Source of the DNA: Glaciozyma antarctica PI12
Taxonomy: Eukaryota > Basidiomycota > Microbotryomycetes > Kriegeriales > Camptobasidiaceae
Length of the DNA stretch: 64,000 nucleotides
NCBI GenBank assembly: GCA_002917775.1
Contig: KZ627157.1
Coordinates: 250,032-314,031 of the forward strand
Direction of reading: 5' to 3'
Each line of letters opens with the position of its first letter. The stretch's first letter is position 1. This document shows positions 1-13,400 of the stretch, piece by piece. The position numbers and the translations under genes were made by a program. The notes beneath the pieces were generated by a model that saw only the letters and a program-made list of their open reading frames with translations, searched no databases and was not told the origin of the DNA.

Positions 1-3000
1 GAGGACGCCAAGTTTTGCCGCTTCGAAGGCGAGGTGGAGCTGCCCGACACGGTGGAAGCTCCGGAGCGGATAGACTGGCGCGAAGATACGTGCGTTCCCC
101 CGTCCTTCCTGTCGCACTCGCATCTGACGCCTAGCAGCCCTCTCAACTCGATCGGAATGCCCTACTACACCTCTCCCCTCTTCTCCCTCCTCCCGACTGC
201 CTTCGACTTCACTCCTTCACCAACACACCACTCGCGCGTCCCTCTCGACCCCAACATCCTCGCTACGGTCAAGACGGTCGATTTCGTCGGATACGCTCCG
301 TACCCTGCTTCGGCGCGCGCAGCGGGAAGGAGGAATCAGGTTACGCTTGGACCTGGGGGGAAGGGTGGCAAGAGGCGGGTCGATGTGCCGATGTTTAGGA
401 GCGAAAAGGAGCGGGCTGAGACGAAGAAGAAGCGGGACAGGATTGTTTCGGTACGTTTCGCCGGGGCTGGGGAAGGGGAAGGACGAAGCGCTGACGAGAC
501 TGTTGATCAGCAGGTGGCGAAGGCTGAGGAAGAGGAGGACGCAGCGAGTGCGCAGATGCCGAATCACTATCGCAAGGTCGAGATCAAGTACAGTCGGTTC
601 GGCGTCGAGGACTTTGACTTTGGGTGCGTTCTCCCTGCCTCGCTTCTGCGACCTGGCCGACGCCTTTGCTCGACGCAGGTTCTACAACAAGACTCGCCAC
701 TCGGGCCTCGAGACGCACATCACCAACTCCTACACCAACTCCCTCCTTCAGGCGCTTCACTACACCGGCCCCGTCCGTACTCTCGCCGAGTCGCACACCT
801 TCTCCGCCTGCACGAAGGAGAACTGCCTCCTCTGCGAAGCTGGCTTCCTCTTCCGCATGCTCGGAAACGCAAAGGGCATGAACTGCCAGGCGAGCAACTT
901 TTCTCGCGCGTTCTGTGCGAGCCCTCAAGGTGAGTTCTACGACGCTCTCCACGAGTTCTTCGTTCCTGACGATCCTCCGCTTCACAGTCGCCGCTCTCGG
1001 CCTCATGGACCACGACGGCGAATCCTCCACCGTCGCCTACGCCTCCCTCATTCAGACGTTCAACCGCTACCTCCTCGAACAAATGACCGCCGAATCCGAC
1101 TCTCCCGGCACCAACCCTTCCCTCATCAAATCGAACCCCGACTCGTCCTCTCGCCCACCGTTGGCACAGCTCCTTAAAGTCGAGGCGAAGACGATCAGCA
1201 TGTGCCAGCAGTGCGGAGCAGCTACGAGTCGCGATAGCTCGCTCAGCGTGATTGACCTCGTCTACCCTCGTCGCGTGCGTTCCCTTTTCCTCCGCCCACG
1301 CAGCTGAGATGGGCTGACCCTCTCACCACAGGCCATGTCGAACGAAATCGCTCCCTCCTCCGACTACGCCACGATTCTGCGCAACTCGATCCACCGCGAG
1401 ACGATCGCACGCATGGTCTGCTCCTCCTGCCGCCAAACCGCCCATCTCCGAATCCGTCGCGTCCTCGCCGACGCTCAGCTCCCTCCCGTGCTGGTCATCA
1501 ACGCCGGCGTGCGGACGTCGGACGAGTTGGAGATCTGGCTTGATGGGAGACAGGGACCTGGGACGAGGTTCCTACAGCCGAGGTTCTCGATTGGGAAGCA
1601 GGGGGATGCGGTGGTCGTTCTCAGTCAGCCAGATTTAGCTGCGACGGGTGGGGTTACGTACGAGCTTAGGGTACGTTTCGTTTTGTGTGCGCGTAGTTGT
1701 ACGAAGGGAACTGACGACGGGAGCAGGCGATGGTGGCGCAGATTCAGGCGGAAGGAGATCCCCCGCACTTGGTTGCGCTCGCGCGAGGTTAGTCCTCGTG
1801 ATGGGGTTGAGGACCGATGCTGACCTTTTCGACGCGCAGTATCAAGCGAGGCAGAAACGCCAGGAGGATCGTGGCACGTCTTCAACGACTTCCTCGTGCG
1901 GCCGATCAGCGAGACCGAGGCGTTGAGCTTCCCCAGCTCATGGAAGGTACGTCGCTTTCTCGCTCGCTCAAGTGTGTGTGAGCCAATGCAGCCATCGAGT
2001 AGATTCCTGCGGTGCTCTTTTACCAACGCGTCGATGCAAACGAGCTGCTCGACTTTGCTTCGCTCCCGCTGTCGGCAGATCCGGCGATTCTGTGCCAGGA
2101 CATCACCATCTCGAGGTCCGTTCAGCTGCCGCGTTCTCCATAGGGCCTGGCTGAACTTCGCATCGCAGGAACCGGGACCCCGCTCTGGTCAAACATCAGC
2201 CTTTCCAGCCCGCGGAGCTTCCTCGACGAGGAACGCTGGTCTCGATCGACGCCGAGTTTGTCTCGCTCCAGCAGGCAAGTCACCTTCGTTATTTCCAAGG
2301 GAGGTGCGCTAATGTTTTTTTCGCATCGCAGGAGGAAGCCGAGTTCCATTCGGACGGGACGAAGAAGGTCATTCGCCCAAGTCGGATGACTTTGGCGCGC
2401 GTTTCGGTGCTGCGAGGCGAAGGACCGGAGACGGGTATCCCCTTCATCGACGACCACATCCACACGAGCGACACGGTCGTCGACTACCTCACCGAATTCT
2501 CTGGCATCCGAGGTACGTGTTGCGTCTCGCTGCCGTGGGCCACTGCTGACGCCCCTCCTTCGCAGCTGGAGATCTCGATCCCTTCCTCTCTCGCCACACT
2601 CTCGTCCCGCTCAAGGTCGCTTACAAGAAGTTGCGAATGCTCGTCGACTTGGGCTGCGTCTTCATCGGGCACGGGCTCAACAAGGATTTCCGCATCATCA
2701 GTGCGTTTCGCTGTCTGCGTTCCTGCCACGCTTGCGCTGACTCCTCGTTCTCTAGATATCTATATTCCTCCCGAGCAGATCATCGACACGGTCAACATCT
2801 ACCACCTTCCCCACCGCCAGCGCAAGCTCTCCCTTCGCTTCCTCGCCTGGGCTGTCCTTCATTCGGCTATCCAGGCCGACACGCACGACTCGATCGAAGA
2901 TGCTCGCACAGCGCTACAGCTCTACGAGGAGAACAATCGGCTCGAAGCGGAAGGAACCTGGGAGGATGTGCTCGAGGAAGTCTATCGCGAGGGCAAGCAG

Positions 3001-3205
3001 ACCGTGCGTCGCCCGACCTCTCTCCCACCTCGCTCGCTCTAACCTCACTTTCTCACAGAACTTCAAGGTACCGGGGCTGGAACCGCCGGTGCCTGTGCGT
3101 GTCGACACGGCCTCTCCAGGCTTTGGAGCGTTGGGTCCGTTGCCGCCGCAGCGCATCTTCCAGCAGCCAGGGTTCCGAACTCAACAGCGTAGCTACGGGC
3201 CTTGA
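1..3205 (+). CDS. PAN2: PAN2, catalytic subunit of PAN2-PAN3 poly(A) nuclease (5' truncated)
   Basis: Deadenylase that shortens mRNA poly(A) tails in the cytoplasm together with PAN3. The window opens inside the gene, so the N-terminal WD40 region is missing. What is visible is the linker, an inactive ubiquitin-hydrolase-like domain (motif [11 protein letters not shown], without the Cys of active enzymes; this is normal for PAN2) and the C-terminal DEDD exonuclease: [33 protein letters not shown] and [15 protein letters not shown]. Exons: 1-450, 511-623, 679-929, 988-1274, 1332-1670, 1727-1787, 1840-1946, 2003-2115, 2169-2275, 2333-2512, 2566-2700, 2756-3003, 3059-3205; 2538 nt, frame closed. 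The intron 2276-2332 has a GC donor (gcaagt). The acceptor near 510/513 is cagcag, so one residue may be optional. The 3' end converges on the next gene. Confidence 0.93.
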
Positions 3206-3651
3206 TACAGTGGTACCTCGTGCAATTATCCTTGTTGTCCACGACCCGTTCGTCAGCTCGAGGTTGACCGCGCCGGACGCCGGGAGCGAGTCCGTCGCTT
3301 GTTCGCCTTCCTCGTTTACAATCTTCTGCGCTTCCCACCTTCTCCACGCGCCTCGTTGCTGGGATTGGAGGAGTTGGTGACGCCGCTTGAAATAGGCCGT
3401 GGCCTGCCCCTCGCGCGCGGAGGGATGGGCCTCGTCCTGCTCCGAACGAACGGCGAGGGGAGTTGGGGAACGCTGGCCGCCTTCCACCTCTCTGACGAAG
3501 AGCGCGTTGAACTGATCAGCTCTGTGCGCTCGATTCGATTCGATTGGATAGTGTTGAAGCCGAGAGGGAAGTGGTTGTGCGGAGCTTGAGAGAGCGAAAA
3601 GAATAGCGCGCGCTCGCTGTGTTCTGATGAATGTGCAATTGCAAGAGAATA
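3206..3651. other. Convergent 3' intergenic region
   Basis: Holds the 3' UTRs of PAN2 (plus) and the alcohol dehydrogenase (minus). Open frames in both directions are short and read like neither family. No RNA gene or repeat was seen. Confidence 0.6.
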
Positions 3652-5177
3652 CTAGAACAAGATGATGGGCTTGATGACTGCTCCTGAGTGCCTGCGAAAG
3701 ACAACCATTAGATCCAGCGTCGGTTCGGCCAGCGAGAAGGGACTTACATCGCATGCACGGCGTCCTCAAACTTCTCCACCGGGAACGTCTTTGAGATCTT
3801 ATCGACAGGGAACTTTCCCTCTTCGAAAAGCCTCATGAGGAACGGAATGAACTGCGAGGGACGGTCAGAATGGGAGCGAGGGCGCAAAGGAATGGACGCA
3901 CTTCGGGAGGGTTCGAGTCGCCTTCTGCGATTCCGGAGTACGTCTTTGAGGAGTTGACGTGGTCGTGAATCTGGAATGGAGGCTGAGGTCCAGGTCCGGG
4001 AGTTCCGATACTGTTATCCCCTCGTCAGCCCCGTTCACCGCGCGCCGAAATAGGACTCACCTGACGAGGTGTCCAAAGTTCGCCAAACTCTTGTACGCGG
4101 TCGCGAGGACCGGTAGGACGCCCGAAGCCTCGACAGCGTACTTGACTCCCAACCCTCCCGTAAGAGCTCTAATCTGCTCGACGACGTCCGCGTCCTTGCC
4201 ATTAACGACATGGTGGACTCCGAAAGATTTGGCAAGCTCGAGTCGCGAGGGAACGATGTCGACGACGATGATGTTGGAGACATTGAGGTAGAGAGCTGCG
4301 AAGGCTGCTGCGTTGCCTACGGCTCCGAAACCGAAGATGGCGATAGAGTCCTTTGCGGAAGGCTTGAGGAGGTTGAAAACGGCGCCAGCTCTGCGAACGA
4401 AGGCGGTTAGATTGCGGAGGTATTGATGGGGATGGGGTACGAGCCCGGTACCGAGACCGCAGCCTAGAGGAGCGAGCATAACGAGGTCGGTACCGTCGGG
4501 GACGCGAACGACCTTGTGGGAGGAATCAGCGAGGGTACCGAGGGCTCAAACGTTCAACGCACCGAAGACTCGTCCACCAGCGCGTGTCGGCCGAACGAAG
4601 ACTGTCCAAAAAATGATCCTGCGAGGGTGTCGCGTGAGTTTAGAGAGCGCAAGAAGGCAGCAGTCGAACGCACCTTTGATCTCCTCCCCCTCCACGCCCT
4701 TCGCAACTCCCCTATCTCCCACCTCGCTATTCCTGACCCTCCCAAAGTTCTTCTCGACAAAAATGGTGCAACCAGCAGGGTGTCCGCTCAAGCAATAGGC
4801 GCAGTTGGAGCAGGACGCAAAAGAGAGGAGGACGGAATCGCCCGCTTTGACGCGCGTGACGCCTGAGCCGACAGAGACGACGGTGCCGGAGCCTTCGTGA
4901 CCTGCGATAGAGGGGAAGGCGGAGGGGAAAGCACCGTTCTGGATGCAGAGGTCTGTGTCTGCGTCAGCTGCCGAAGGTGGGGGCGTTTGGAGAGGAGTGG
5001 ACCTGTGTGGCAGAGACCGCAGGCGACGATCTGAGCGGGTGTTAGCTTGGGCAAGACCGAGGGAGAGTGCCAGCTTACCTTAACGAGGACTTCGCGGGCT
5101 TGCGGCTCCTCGAGAGTGACCTCTTGGAGGACGAAGGGAGCGTCTTTTGCGGCGAGAACGAGGGCTTGAGTCTTCAT
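3652..5177 (-). CDS. Zinc-dependent alcohol dehydrogenase (MDR, aryl-alcohol dehydrogenase-like)
   Basis: Predicted NAD(P)-linked oxidation of an alcohol to an aldehyde, 370 aa, no targeting signal. The catalytic zinc site is visible as GLCHTD and GHEGSG, the structural zinc site as CSNCAYC followed by a fourth Cys in PAGC, and the Rossmann fold as GFGAVGNAA followed by the acidic residue of VVDI. Exons (minus): 5177-5079, 5030-5003, 4952-4674, 4618-4563, 4512-4445, 4390-4061, 4010-3902, 3851-3748, 3691-3652; 1113 nt, frame closed. The intron 4444-4391 has a GC donor (gctcgt) but a perfect ctaac branch and cgcag acceptor; removing it restores the family motif GTGAGAVFN. It is 54 nt without a stop, so retention would add 18 residues. 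The physiological substrate cannot be read from the sequence. Divergent from ROT1. Confidence 0.9.
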
Positions 5178-5957
5178 CCTGGCGGTGAGAGGGTGATGTG
5201 GGAGGAGCAGAGCCCGAGGAGGAGATTGTGCTAGTCTCTGGACGTGCGGGGTATTGGCTCCCTCCTTGAATCCCCCACGGACGAGCGGTTGGCAGTTGCC
5301 TGTAAAGTTGACCCGCCGGAGTCCATCACGCAGAGTCTGGAAGGAAAAGACGAGACGCGCTCCAGCTCAGCTGTGCGTCTGTCTCTATCAGCCAGAGTGG
5401 GTGCCAAAATTGGTGGGGAGCGAGCGAGAGTTGGGAGAGAGAGGGAGAGAGAGAGCAGAGGAGCAGCGAGAGGTACCGACGCGACGCGCGCGCAGGACCT
5501 CACCCTCGTCTCCTCTCCTTCCTCTCTTCTGAGCACTATCAGGAAGTGACTTGCTCTGCCATGGTAGGAGACACGATTAACTTGAAGCAGCAACCCACTC
5601 AATGCTGAATTCATGCATTCATGGGACGACGGAATCAGCGTATCTCCGGCCTTCCCTGACTGCAGGAGTCGCTCCCTCGCTCTTCCTTCTCTCTCTCCCA
5701 GATCCTTTCAAGCTTCAAGCCAGGCAGCGCTGAAGCGAGCTGAAGCTGGCGTTCGCCGCCCAAAGTGACGCAGAGGCGGGAGCGCGGCTGCTCCCGCGTG
5801 GTGTTGCTGCTGCGCCTTCGCACTGCCTTCGCGTTTCGACCTCCTCTCTCTCGAACCACCACCACCCTCAACAACAGCGCCTAGCCTCGTTCATTCGACA
5901 CACCAGGACACACTCTCTCCCTCCGAACTCTCGCTTCCCACCTGCCTCGCCGCCAGG
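5178..5957. promoter_or_regulatory. Divergent promoter between alcohol dehydrogenase and ROT1
   Basis: 780 bp between two start codons. Strongly CT-rich towards ROT1 (ctctctctccc blocks around 5685-5700 and 5880-5940), a common feature of fungal core promoters. No convincing TATA box and no further gene seen. Confidence 0.5.
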
Positions 5958-7004
5958 ATGCGAATCGCAGCTGCTCCCGCGTTTTTCATCACTTTGTTCT
6001 TGGGAGGCGCAGCAGCTCAGTCCAACACGAGCTCTCTCACCGGAACGTGGTCAACAGGCAGCGGTGCAGTCCTTACAGGTTCCGTGAGTACCTTTCTCTG
6101 TGTGGAGGACGACAAAGGGGACAGGCGGGAAGGCCTAGAGCTGCTGAGCGTCCTCGGCATCGAGGTGTGATTCGGGGTCAGGATGGGGCCGTAGTGCCTC
6201 CAGGAGGACTCGGAGGTGGCAAAGCAGGCGTTGTACCCATTGCTGTTGCTGGGGAATTTGTAGTCGAGCTGGCGGGACGGTCCTAGCTCGTTAAGGCAGG
6301 GAGGGGGGTCAGGGCCAGCTTACAGGCGCTTCAGCCGTCCGACAAGCTGGGCTAACTCTCGTCGTCCTGCTGCAGAACTTTGCCGACCCCATCGCCAACA
6401 CCTTTTCATATCCCACCAACGCCGGAATCTCGTTCTCCTTCACCGATTCAGGATACTTTGAACAGGCGCAGTGTGCGTTTTACGAGCGGTGATGTTGGCT
6501 GCGCGATGCTGATGCCTTCTCTCTCTCTCCAGTCACCTGGGTATCCAACGCTACCGACCCTCATTGCGTACAAGCTGTCGTGAGCTGGCAGCACGGGACG
6601 TACGAGATCTTGTCGGATGGATCGATCACTACCGACCCCTCGTACTTTGAGGCCGACGGCAGGATCCAGGTGCAGGATGCCTGCGCCGCCACGACCTCTG
6701 TGATTACCTACTACAGCCAACCAGGAATCTACCAGTCCTGGGATATTTCGGCGTGGAGGGGCAAGGAGATGCTCCGGGTGCGGTGCGCTGTACGCTGGGT
6801 CGAATAGGCGGGTTCGCTGACTGCATTTCTAGCTCGCTGCGTTCGACGGTGCACTCATGCCGAGGATGTACCGCATCGCGAACGATCCTACGGCTTACAT
6901 GCACGAGAATATCCTACTCAGGTTCGTCCTCTCCGCTCCCATCTACTCGCTACTCGCTTTCTGACTCCCTCCGCTCGCACAGCAATTCCACCAACACTCT
7001 CTAA
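5958..7004 (+). CDS. ROT1: ROT1, ER protein required for cell-wall synthesis
   Basis: Luminal ER protein of fungi acting as a folding factor and needed for normal beta-1,6-glucan and wall assembly. 192 aa. An N-terminal signal peptide (hydrophobic FFITLFLGGAAAQ) precedes the family signatures GTWSTGSGAV, GISFSFTDSGYFE and VVSWQHGTYE, then FDGALMPRMY. Exons: 5958-6083, 6376-6472, 6533-6777, 6833-6921, 6983-7004; 579 nt, frame closed. The first intron (292 nt) is five times the local norm. The predicted C-terminus is the short NSTNTL with no obvious membrane helix, whereas budding-yeast ROT1 is described with a C-terminal membrane anchor; the last exon is small, so the end of the protein is the least certain part. 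Confidence 0.9.
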
Positions 7005-7468
7005 GGAGCTCGGATCGGCCTGGTGCATTATCGTTTCCCCTCGCAAGACGCATATCGTCGGTTCCTTGTTGTACTCCCCCCTCGTCGCTCTTGGTCGGCG
7101 CATTTAGAACGCTAGATGGACATTATTCACTTCCTCACGCAAATGGACACCTTTTCAACTCCGGATACCTTTGCTTGCACATTGAGAGACTGAACGAAGG
7201 CAGGATCGCAACGAGACACGAGCAAGCCCAAGAGGACTTGGGTGGATTCGCTGGTCGTCCCTCTCGACTCCCCCTCCTCCTACACCTCAACTCAAGTCGC
7301 CCAACCTGGAAGGAAGCTACGCCAACAAGGCAGCGGTAGCTTAGGAACCAGGGCAAGCTCCCTCGTAAGCTCTCGAACCGCCTCGCGCAACACGTTCTCT
7401 CTCAAGCTCTGACCTCCCCGCTCCCAAACCACAGTTGCTCTCCCGCCTTCTCCCACCGCCATTCGGCC
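7005..7468. other. Intergenic region ROT1 to DYRK kinase
   Basis: 464 bp with the ROT1 3' UTR and the kinase promoter/5' UTR. CT-rich just before 7469. The small open frames at 7091-7339 and on the minus strand show no family resemblance. Confidence 0.5.
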
Positions 7469-10400
7469 ATGGAAGACTCGTCCCCTCCTAGGCGGAGACT
7501 GAGCAGCCGACCTCCTCCACCACCACGAGACCCGACCTCTCCTCGCGGGAGCCGTGAGCGCCCCAGCTCTACTCAGTCAACCCCTACCTACCGCGCTCTC
7601 CGCGTTCAAATCCCCTCCAACGCACCTGCTGTTCGACGCCTAGCTAGCTCCGCCACCTCTCCCTCCCTCGGCTCAACTCCCTCCCCTTCTCTCAGCAACA
7701 GGTCGCCCGCCCTCCCAGGAGCGCTCAACCCTCGCACGCCCCGAACACCTCCCTCAAGCTCCTCCAGCTTCTCCCACTCGCACTCCCAATCCCTCCAGAG
7801 CCCACAGCACCACTTACCCGACCTTCCGTCCCTCATCAAGACCAGTCCTCCGCGCGGGACGACCTCACCTCCTCAGTTCGCAGCGAGGCCCCGACGAACC
7901 ACGAACATCTCCAGTTCCTCCATCGCCGGCTCGTCCCCCAACCTTGGCTCCCATTCCTCGAAGCGAAAACCTCCGCCGCCGCTCGCGTTACGACGAGGAC
8001 CGACGTGGGAGGGCAAAGAGATGGCGCGCGGGGACTCGTCGGATAGCTCAGAGGTCGAGGAAGCGGACCTTTGGCGCGCGAAAGGGAAGGGGAATGTTGG
8101 GGTGCTTACCCCTGTTAGCTCGAGGCGCGCACCGATCGAGTCGCCGGCGTCGAGCCCGGAGAAGGGCAGTAGGGACGAGGAGCGCGATACGCTCTCGGGG
8201 CTGTATGGCTTTCCTTCTCCTCTCCTCGATGCGGTTACGTCGCCTACGTTATCGGCGTCCCCGCTCGGTTCGATGCAGGCGCCGGAACCGGACGACGAGG
8301 AAGCGGAGGACGAGGGACCGGACGAGGACAATACGGCTGGCACGGGGTTCTCCTTCCTTTCTTCCTCCTCCTCGAGCGCCGCCAGCGGGACCAGGAGTTA
8401 TTCGAACGGGGGTACGGACGATTCGACCTCTACTGGATTCGGCGCAGGGAGGCAGTACGCAGGCCTAGGTCTCGGACTCCCCTTCTCCGTCTCAGCAGCC
8501 GCGAACCTCTCCTCCCTCTCCTCCTCCCTCTCCCCACCTCCTTCCTCACACGCTTTTTCCTCCGTTCAACCGATTCCTCAAAGTCCGAGCGGAGAGAGAA
8601 GTGGGCCCGAGAGCCCCGTCATGGATCGGAGCAAGTTGATTGGGCTCGGAGAACTGGCGACGCCTAGGTGGACGAGTGGAGTGCTGGAGAGGAGGTGGGG
8701 CGCCGAGGGGGAGGAGAAGGGGGAGAAGAGGAGGGCGGAGGATGAGGGGGACGAGTTTGACGTTCTGGGGAGCTACGGCGCGGAGAGTGTGAGTTCATCT
8801 GGCGCAGCTTTTGAGGAAGAAGCTGACGAGTGGCTGCAGAACTCGAGACCGACGACTGCATCGGGTGAATCGCCCATCTCCTCTCGACCCTCCTCGACCC
8901 GACCTCCCAATGGCCGACAAGGCTCCTCGCACTCCTCCACCTACAAGGGCAAACCCGGCCGTTCATCCTACCACCCTCTTCCCCAGCACTACCTCCGTCA
9001 TCTCGCCAACCATCGTCGCTGGCACCATCGACTTCTCCACCCACTCGCCTCTCAACCCCAGTCAGCCTAGCCCTGTCTACTCTCTTGACGCCGTATCAGG
9101 CAACGACGACGAGCTCGAGGACCAGAAGGAGGAGGCGCAAGAGACGCTTCGCAGCAGGCAAGTCGCAGGAGAAGCACCGCGGCGGTTCGAGACGAGCCCT
9201 GATCGCCGAAGCATGGGCGCAGCAGCTTCAGCGCCCGCTACTGCGGTAGGATCGAGCTGGACTGGTCTGCGCGGCGGCGAGCTCAGTTTTGATGGAGCGA
9301 ACGAGGCGCTCGCTGCTGCTACGGCTGCCTTGTCGCCTACTTCGAGGCGGGCTTCAGTCGGAGTAGCGAGTCCGAATTCGGCGAGGAGGACGAGTACGGT
9401 ACGGACGCTTTCGGTCGATGGCAAGGCGCCCAAAGCGACGCACCTTCGCAGGCAGTCGGCGAGTAAGAGCGGATTTGCGCACCTCCCGCCTTCTCCCATC
9501 GCGCCTAAGACGTCTTTCCAACCCCTCGCCGGAGCACCTCTCGTCCCCTTCCAACTAACGCAGGTTCCCTCCTCACCCCACCTTCCCAATCCCAATCCCG
9601 CCCGCCCAGCCTCGACCTCGTCACCAGCGACTATCTCCTCCACCGCTCGAACGCCAGATGTCGTGCGGACCGCTCGGCACTCGTTCCACTCGCACCAGTC
9701 GTCCCCCTCCATCGTCGCCGCCTCGATTCTGCGGCAAACGCGGGACCTCGAGATGGAATTCGAAGGCGCCGTCGACATGGACACCCTCGCTGCGGCCGAC
9801 ACGGGAACGGCCGAGGCGCTAAGGAAGCTCGATGGACTCTCGTCACCTCGGTTATCGAAGGTCTACACGGGTTTTCCGGCCGGCGCGAGGAGTCGAACGA
9901 CGAGTCGGGACTTGGGGACGCCGCCGACGAAAGGACCGAGGGATTCCGAGGATGGCAAGGCGCGGAGAAGGACGAGGAGCAGTGCGAGCGGATCGGCCAT
10001 CCTGTCGAAGGAGACGGAGAGCGCGTTGCAGGGAGATGGAGCGAGGTCGTCGCCGGCGATGCCTCGCCCCGTCAGTGCACCCGGAAGTCCCGTACCTCTC
10101 CCCCCCTCCAGCGCGTCGGGAACTCCTTCGTCGGGCGCGACGACGGTGCAGAACCCTCGATCGCCTCTTTCCCCTCCAGTCCAGCAACTCTCTCAAACGC
10201 CGTCGTCGCAAGTTTCGCCCAGCTCCGACGTCCCCTTCCCTACCTCGAGTCCCTTCAAGCGGGGCTCGTCTTCCTCCGCCAGCATCACCGCCGGCACTTC
10301 CACCTCCGCCACCTCCCGCGACTCGACTTCCGGCACCTCCTTCTCCGGCTCCTCCCTCGCCACCACCGCAGCTCGCTCAGCGTCGTCGAAGAACCGACGA

Positions 10401-13400
10401 GGGAGCGTAGGAAGCGACGTCTCTTCTACTCCGAGCGTCGGGGAATCTCCTGCGGCACGATCGGATCGAGCGGATAGCAGAGGCGAGGTCGAGGTCAACC
10501 AGTTCATCCCGCCCGTCCCGCCGCTCCCGAAGGACTGGGAGTCGTACCGCCCTTCGACCGCGGGGACCTCGAGCTCGAGCGCGCAGAACTCGCCTCGCTT
10601 CAATGCGGATCGTAGGCCGTCCGAATCGAGCAGTGTTGCGGATAGCACGTTGCTGAGTCCGCGCGCGGCGGATATGGAGACGAGTTGGAGTGCCGGGAGC
10701 GCAGGGAGCAGTCAGGGCAAGACGCCGACGCGCAAGTGGAGCATCTCGTTCGGCAAGTCGAAGAGTCCCAAGCCGCTTAGCATCAAGGAGTCGTACTCCT
10801 ACAGCGATCTCCTCGCCTCGAACGTGCGCAACCGCAACTCGTCCTTCTCGAGCCACAAGTCGGATCCGATGGGCTCGCGCAGGATGGCGGCGTCGGCGAA
10901 CGATATCGCTGGATTGGCCTCAGGCGCCGTCTCTCGCGATTCGCAGTCGTCGTCGTCGGCTTCGACGAGCTCCAAGATTCGGAACAGCTTCAGGAACGAC
11001 AAGTCGGCGTCGGCGTCCTCCAGGCCTCGGACCTCTAGCGTCGGCAGCAACAGCACGACGACTGCGTTCAACACGCACCTCAACACCAATCCTCCCCCTT
11101 CGGTTGTCGCCACCTCCCCAGGACGCTCGCGTTCCAGCCTCCTCAGCCCTCGTCTAACCCCCTCCGGTATCCCCTTCTTCTCGCGCAAGTCTTCGGGAGG
11201 CAGCATCACCGCGACGCCTTCGCCGAGCCAGAACAAGGTCGACTCACCTGCAGAGCGAAGCAGCGGGCGCAAGTCGATCCTCGGCCTCAACTTCCTGCGA
11301 GGAACGAAGAAGGACAAGAAGGCGTCCCTACCCCCTCCCCAGCCGTTCCTCGTTCGCAAGTCGCAGTCGATGGTCCCGCCGCCGAAGGAGGTCGACACGA
11401 GGATCGTCGACGAGTTTGGCAGGCGCCCGAGCATCGTCGCCAAGACGTCGAGCCTGGTTACTAGGAAGCGGGGCAAGGTTCGCAGCTCGTTTCTGCTGTT
11501 TTTTTGTGAATTTCGCTGACGATGTAGGCCTTACAGACTCTTCCGGGATCGATGGACGAGCCTACCGTCGACGCTAAGCCTTTGGGCTTGCCGCCGATGC
11601 AGATGGCCGCTCTCTCGGCGACTACGGCGCGACGAGTCGAATCGCTCAGCTCCTCAGCGTCGTTCTCCACCCTCCCAACGAAGAACGGAACGCCGGTGAA
11701 CCGTCCGACGCCGAGTCTCGGGGTCAGTGGACGCGCGGCCAGGCTCCAGGAGTCGATCAAGGCCAACCTCCCCACCATCGCCGGCTCGCCCTCGTCGCAC
11801 GCCTTCCCCCTCGTCCAGGACCGTCAGCTCTCCGACTCGGCTCGAGCTATCTCCCCTCCCAAGTCGCTCACTCCCACCAAGATCCCCCGACTCTACCAGC
11901 GAGCAGCCGCAACGAGCCCTCGCCTCACTCCCCGCGCCAGCGACTCGTCCCTCAACCGCACCACCTCCCCCTCGACCCTCGGCGCTGCGAGCCGTCGCTT
12001 CAGCCAGTACGGCGCGGACACGTCCGCCACGCGTCTGTCGAGCTCCGCCTCGTCCTCCCAGATAGCGCCATTGGAGAACAATTCCTTTTCGAGCGACTTT
12101 GCCCTCAACAGGGAGCCTGGGCTCGTCATCGGGGAGAAGACGCTGTCGACGCGAAGGCGACTGGATTCGGAGCCGACTCAGTCTCAGATTCCTCGCAGTC
12201 GAAGTTCGAGCACGAACACCACCAACTCGGTGGCGTCGTCGTCGCGCGCGCAGCGCGAAGCTCTCGACAGCTCGACGCCGGTGCTCTCGTCTCGAGCAGG
12301 AACGGCACTCCCCAGGATCACTCGGCGCCAGTCCCTCCTCGCCAGCGATAGCTCGAAAGCCACGGTCGCAAGCGCCATCGCGCCTCGAGCAGCACCCGTC
12401 GCAGCTACGCCCCGGAAGGTCCTCACCGGCGCTCGACCTATGCCAGCCCCTGCGTCCGAGGCGCCGACGTTCGCCAGCGCTCGCAGGCCAATGTCGAAGG
12501 CCCTCGAGACGCCATCCAGCTCGAGGAGAGCCTCGGCTGCGTCGACTGCCGACTCGCTCGCTTCGTCGAGGTCGTCGCGGAGCGTCGCGAGCAAGGTCCC
12601 TTCGCGGATCTCCAAGTCGTCGACCACCTCGTCCCTCAACCCCACGCCCTCGACCGATTCGGGTCGCTCTTCCACCAATTCGAACTATGGCGTCAGCGAG
12701 GAGGAGCTTCGGGGCGACGAGGAGATGTCGGCGTACGTGCGGAGGCAGCAGGCCAAGAAGCTTGCCTCTGGCGCGTCGGCGGATGTTATTCGCAAAATGT
12801 TTGAGTTCCCGGAACCGACCAAGCCTCTCCCGCCATTGGATTCTCGAGGTGAGTTGAGTGCTTACTGGGCTGGACGCGAGAGCTGACCCGTTGGCGTGAT
12901 GCAGACGCCCTCTCGCTCTATTCGCGATACCTCTCGGACTACGAAAAGGACGAGATCCGCGAGCACGACAAGGTCTACTTTGTCGGTCCGAACTCCGAGA
13001 AGAAGCCTGCGAACAAGGACCACCCGACGAACAACTTTGGCTTCGACGACGAGCGTGGCGACTACCTCCTCGTGCCTCACGACCACATCCTCTACCGCTA
13101 CGAGACTATCGACGTCCTCGGCAAGGGATCGTTTGGACAGGTACTTCAGTGCCGCGATCACAAGACGGGCGACATGGTCGCGATCAAGATTATTCGGAAC
13201 AAGAAGCGCTTCCATCACCAAGCCTTGGTCGAGATCAAGGTCCTCGAGAACCTTGTCAACTGGGTACGTGCTGTCTTGTCTCTCGCCTCCCGCGTTGACT
13301 AACCTCGCGACTCGCAGGATCCCGACGAGAAGCACTTTGTCATCCGAATGGTCGACTCGTTCACCTTCCGAGGTCACCTCTGCATCGTCACCGAGCTGCT

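Noticed and set aside
5958-6170. Short secreted protein of 70 residues read through ROT1 intron 1
   Set aside because: The reading after 6083 is intron sequence; joining to 6376 gives the ROT1 family.
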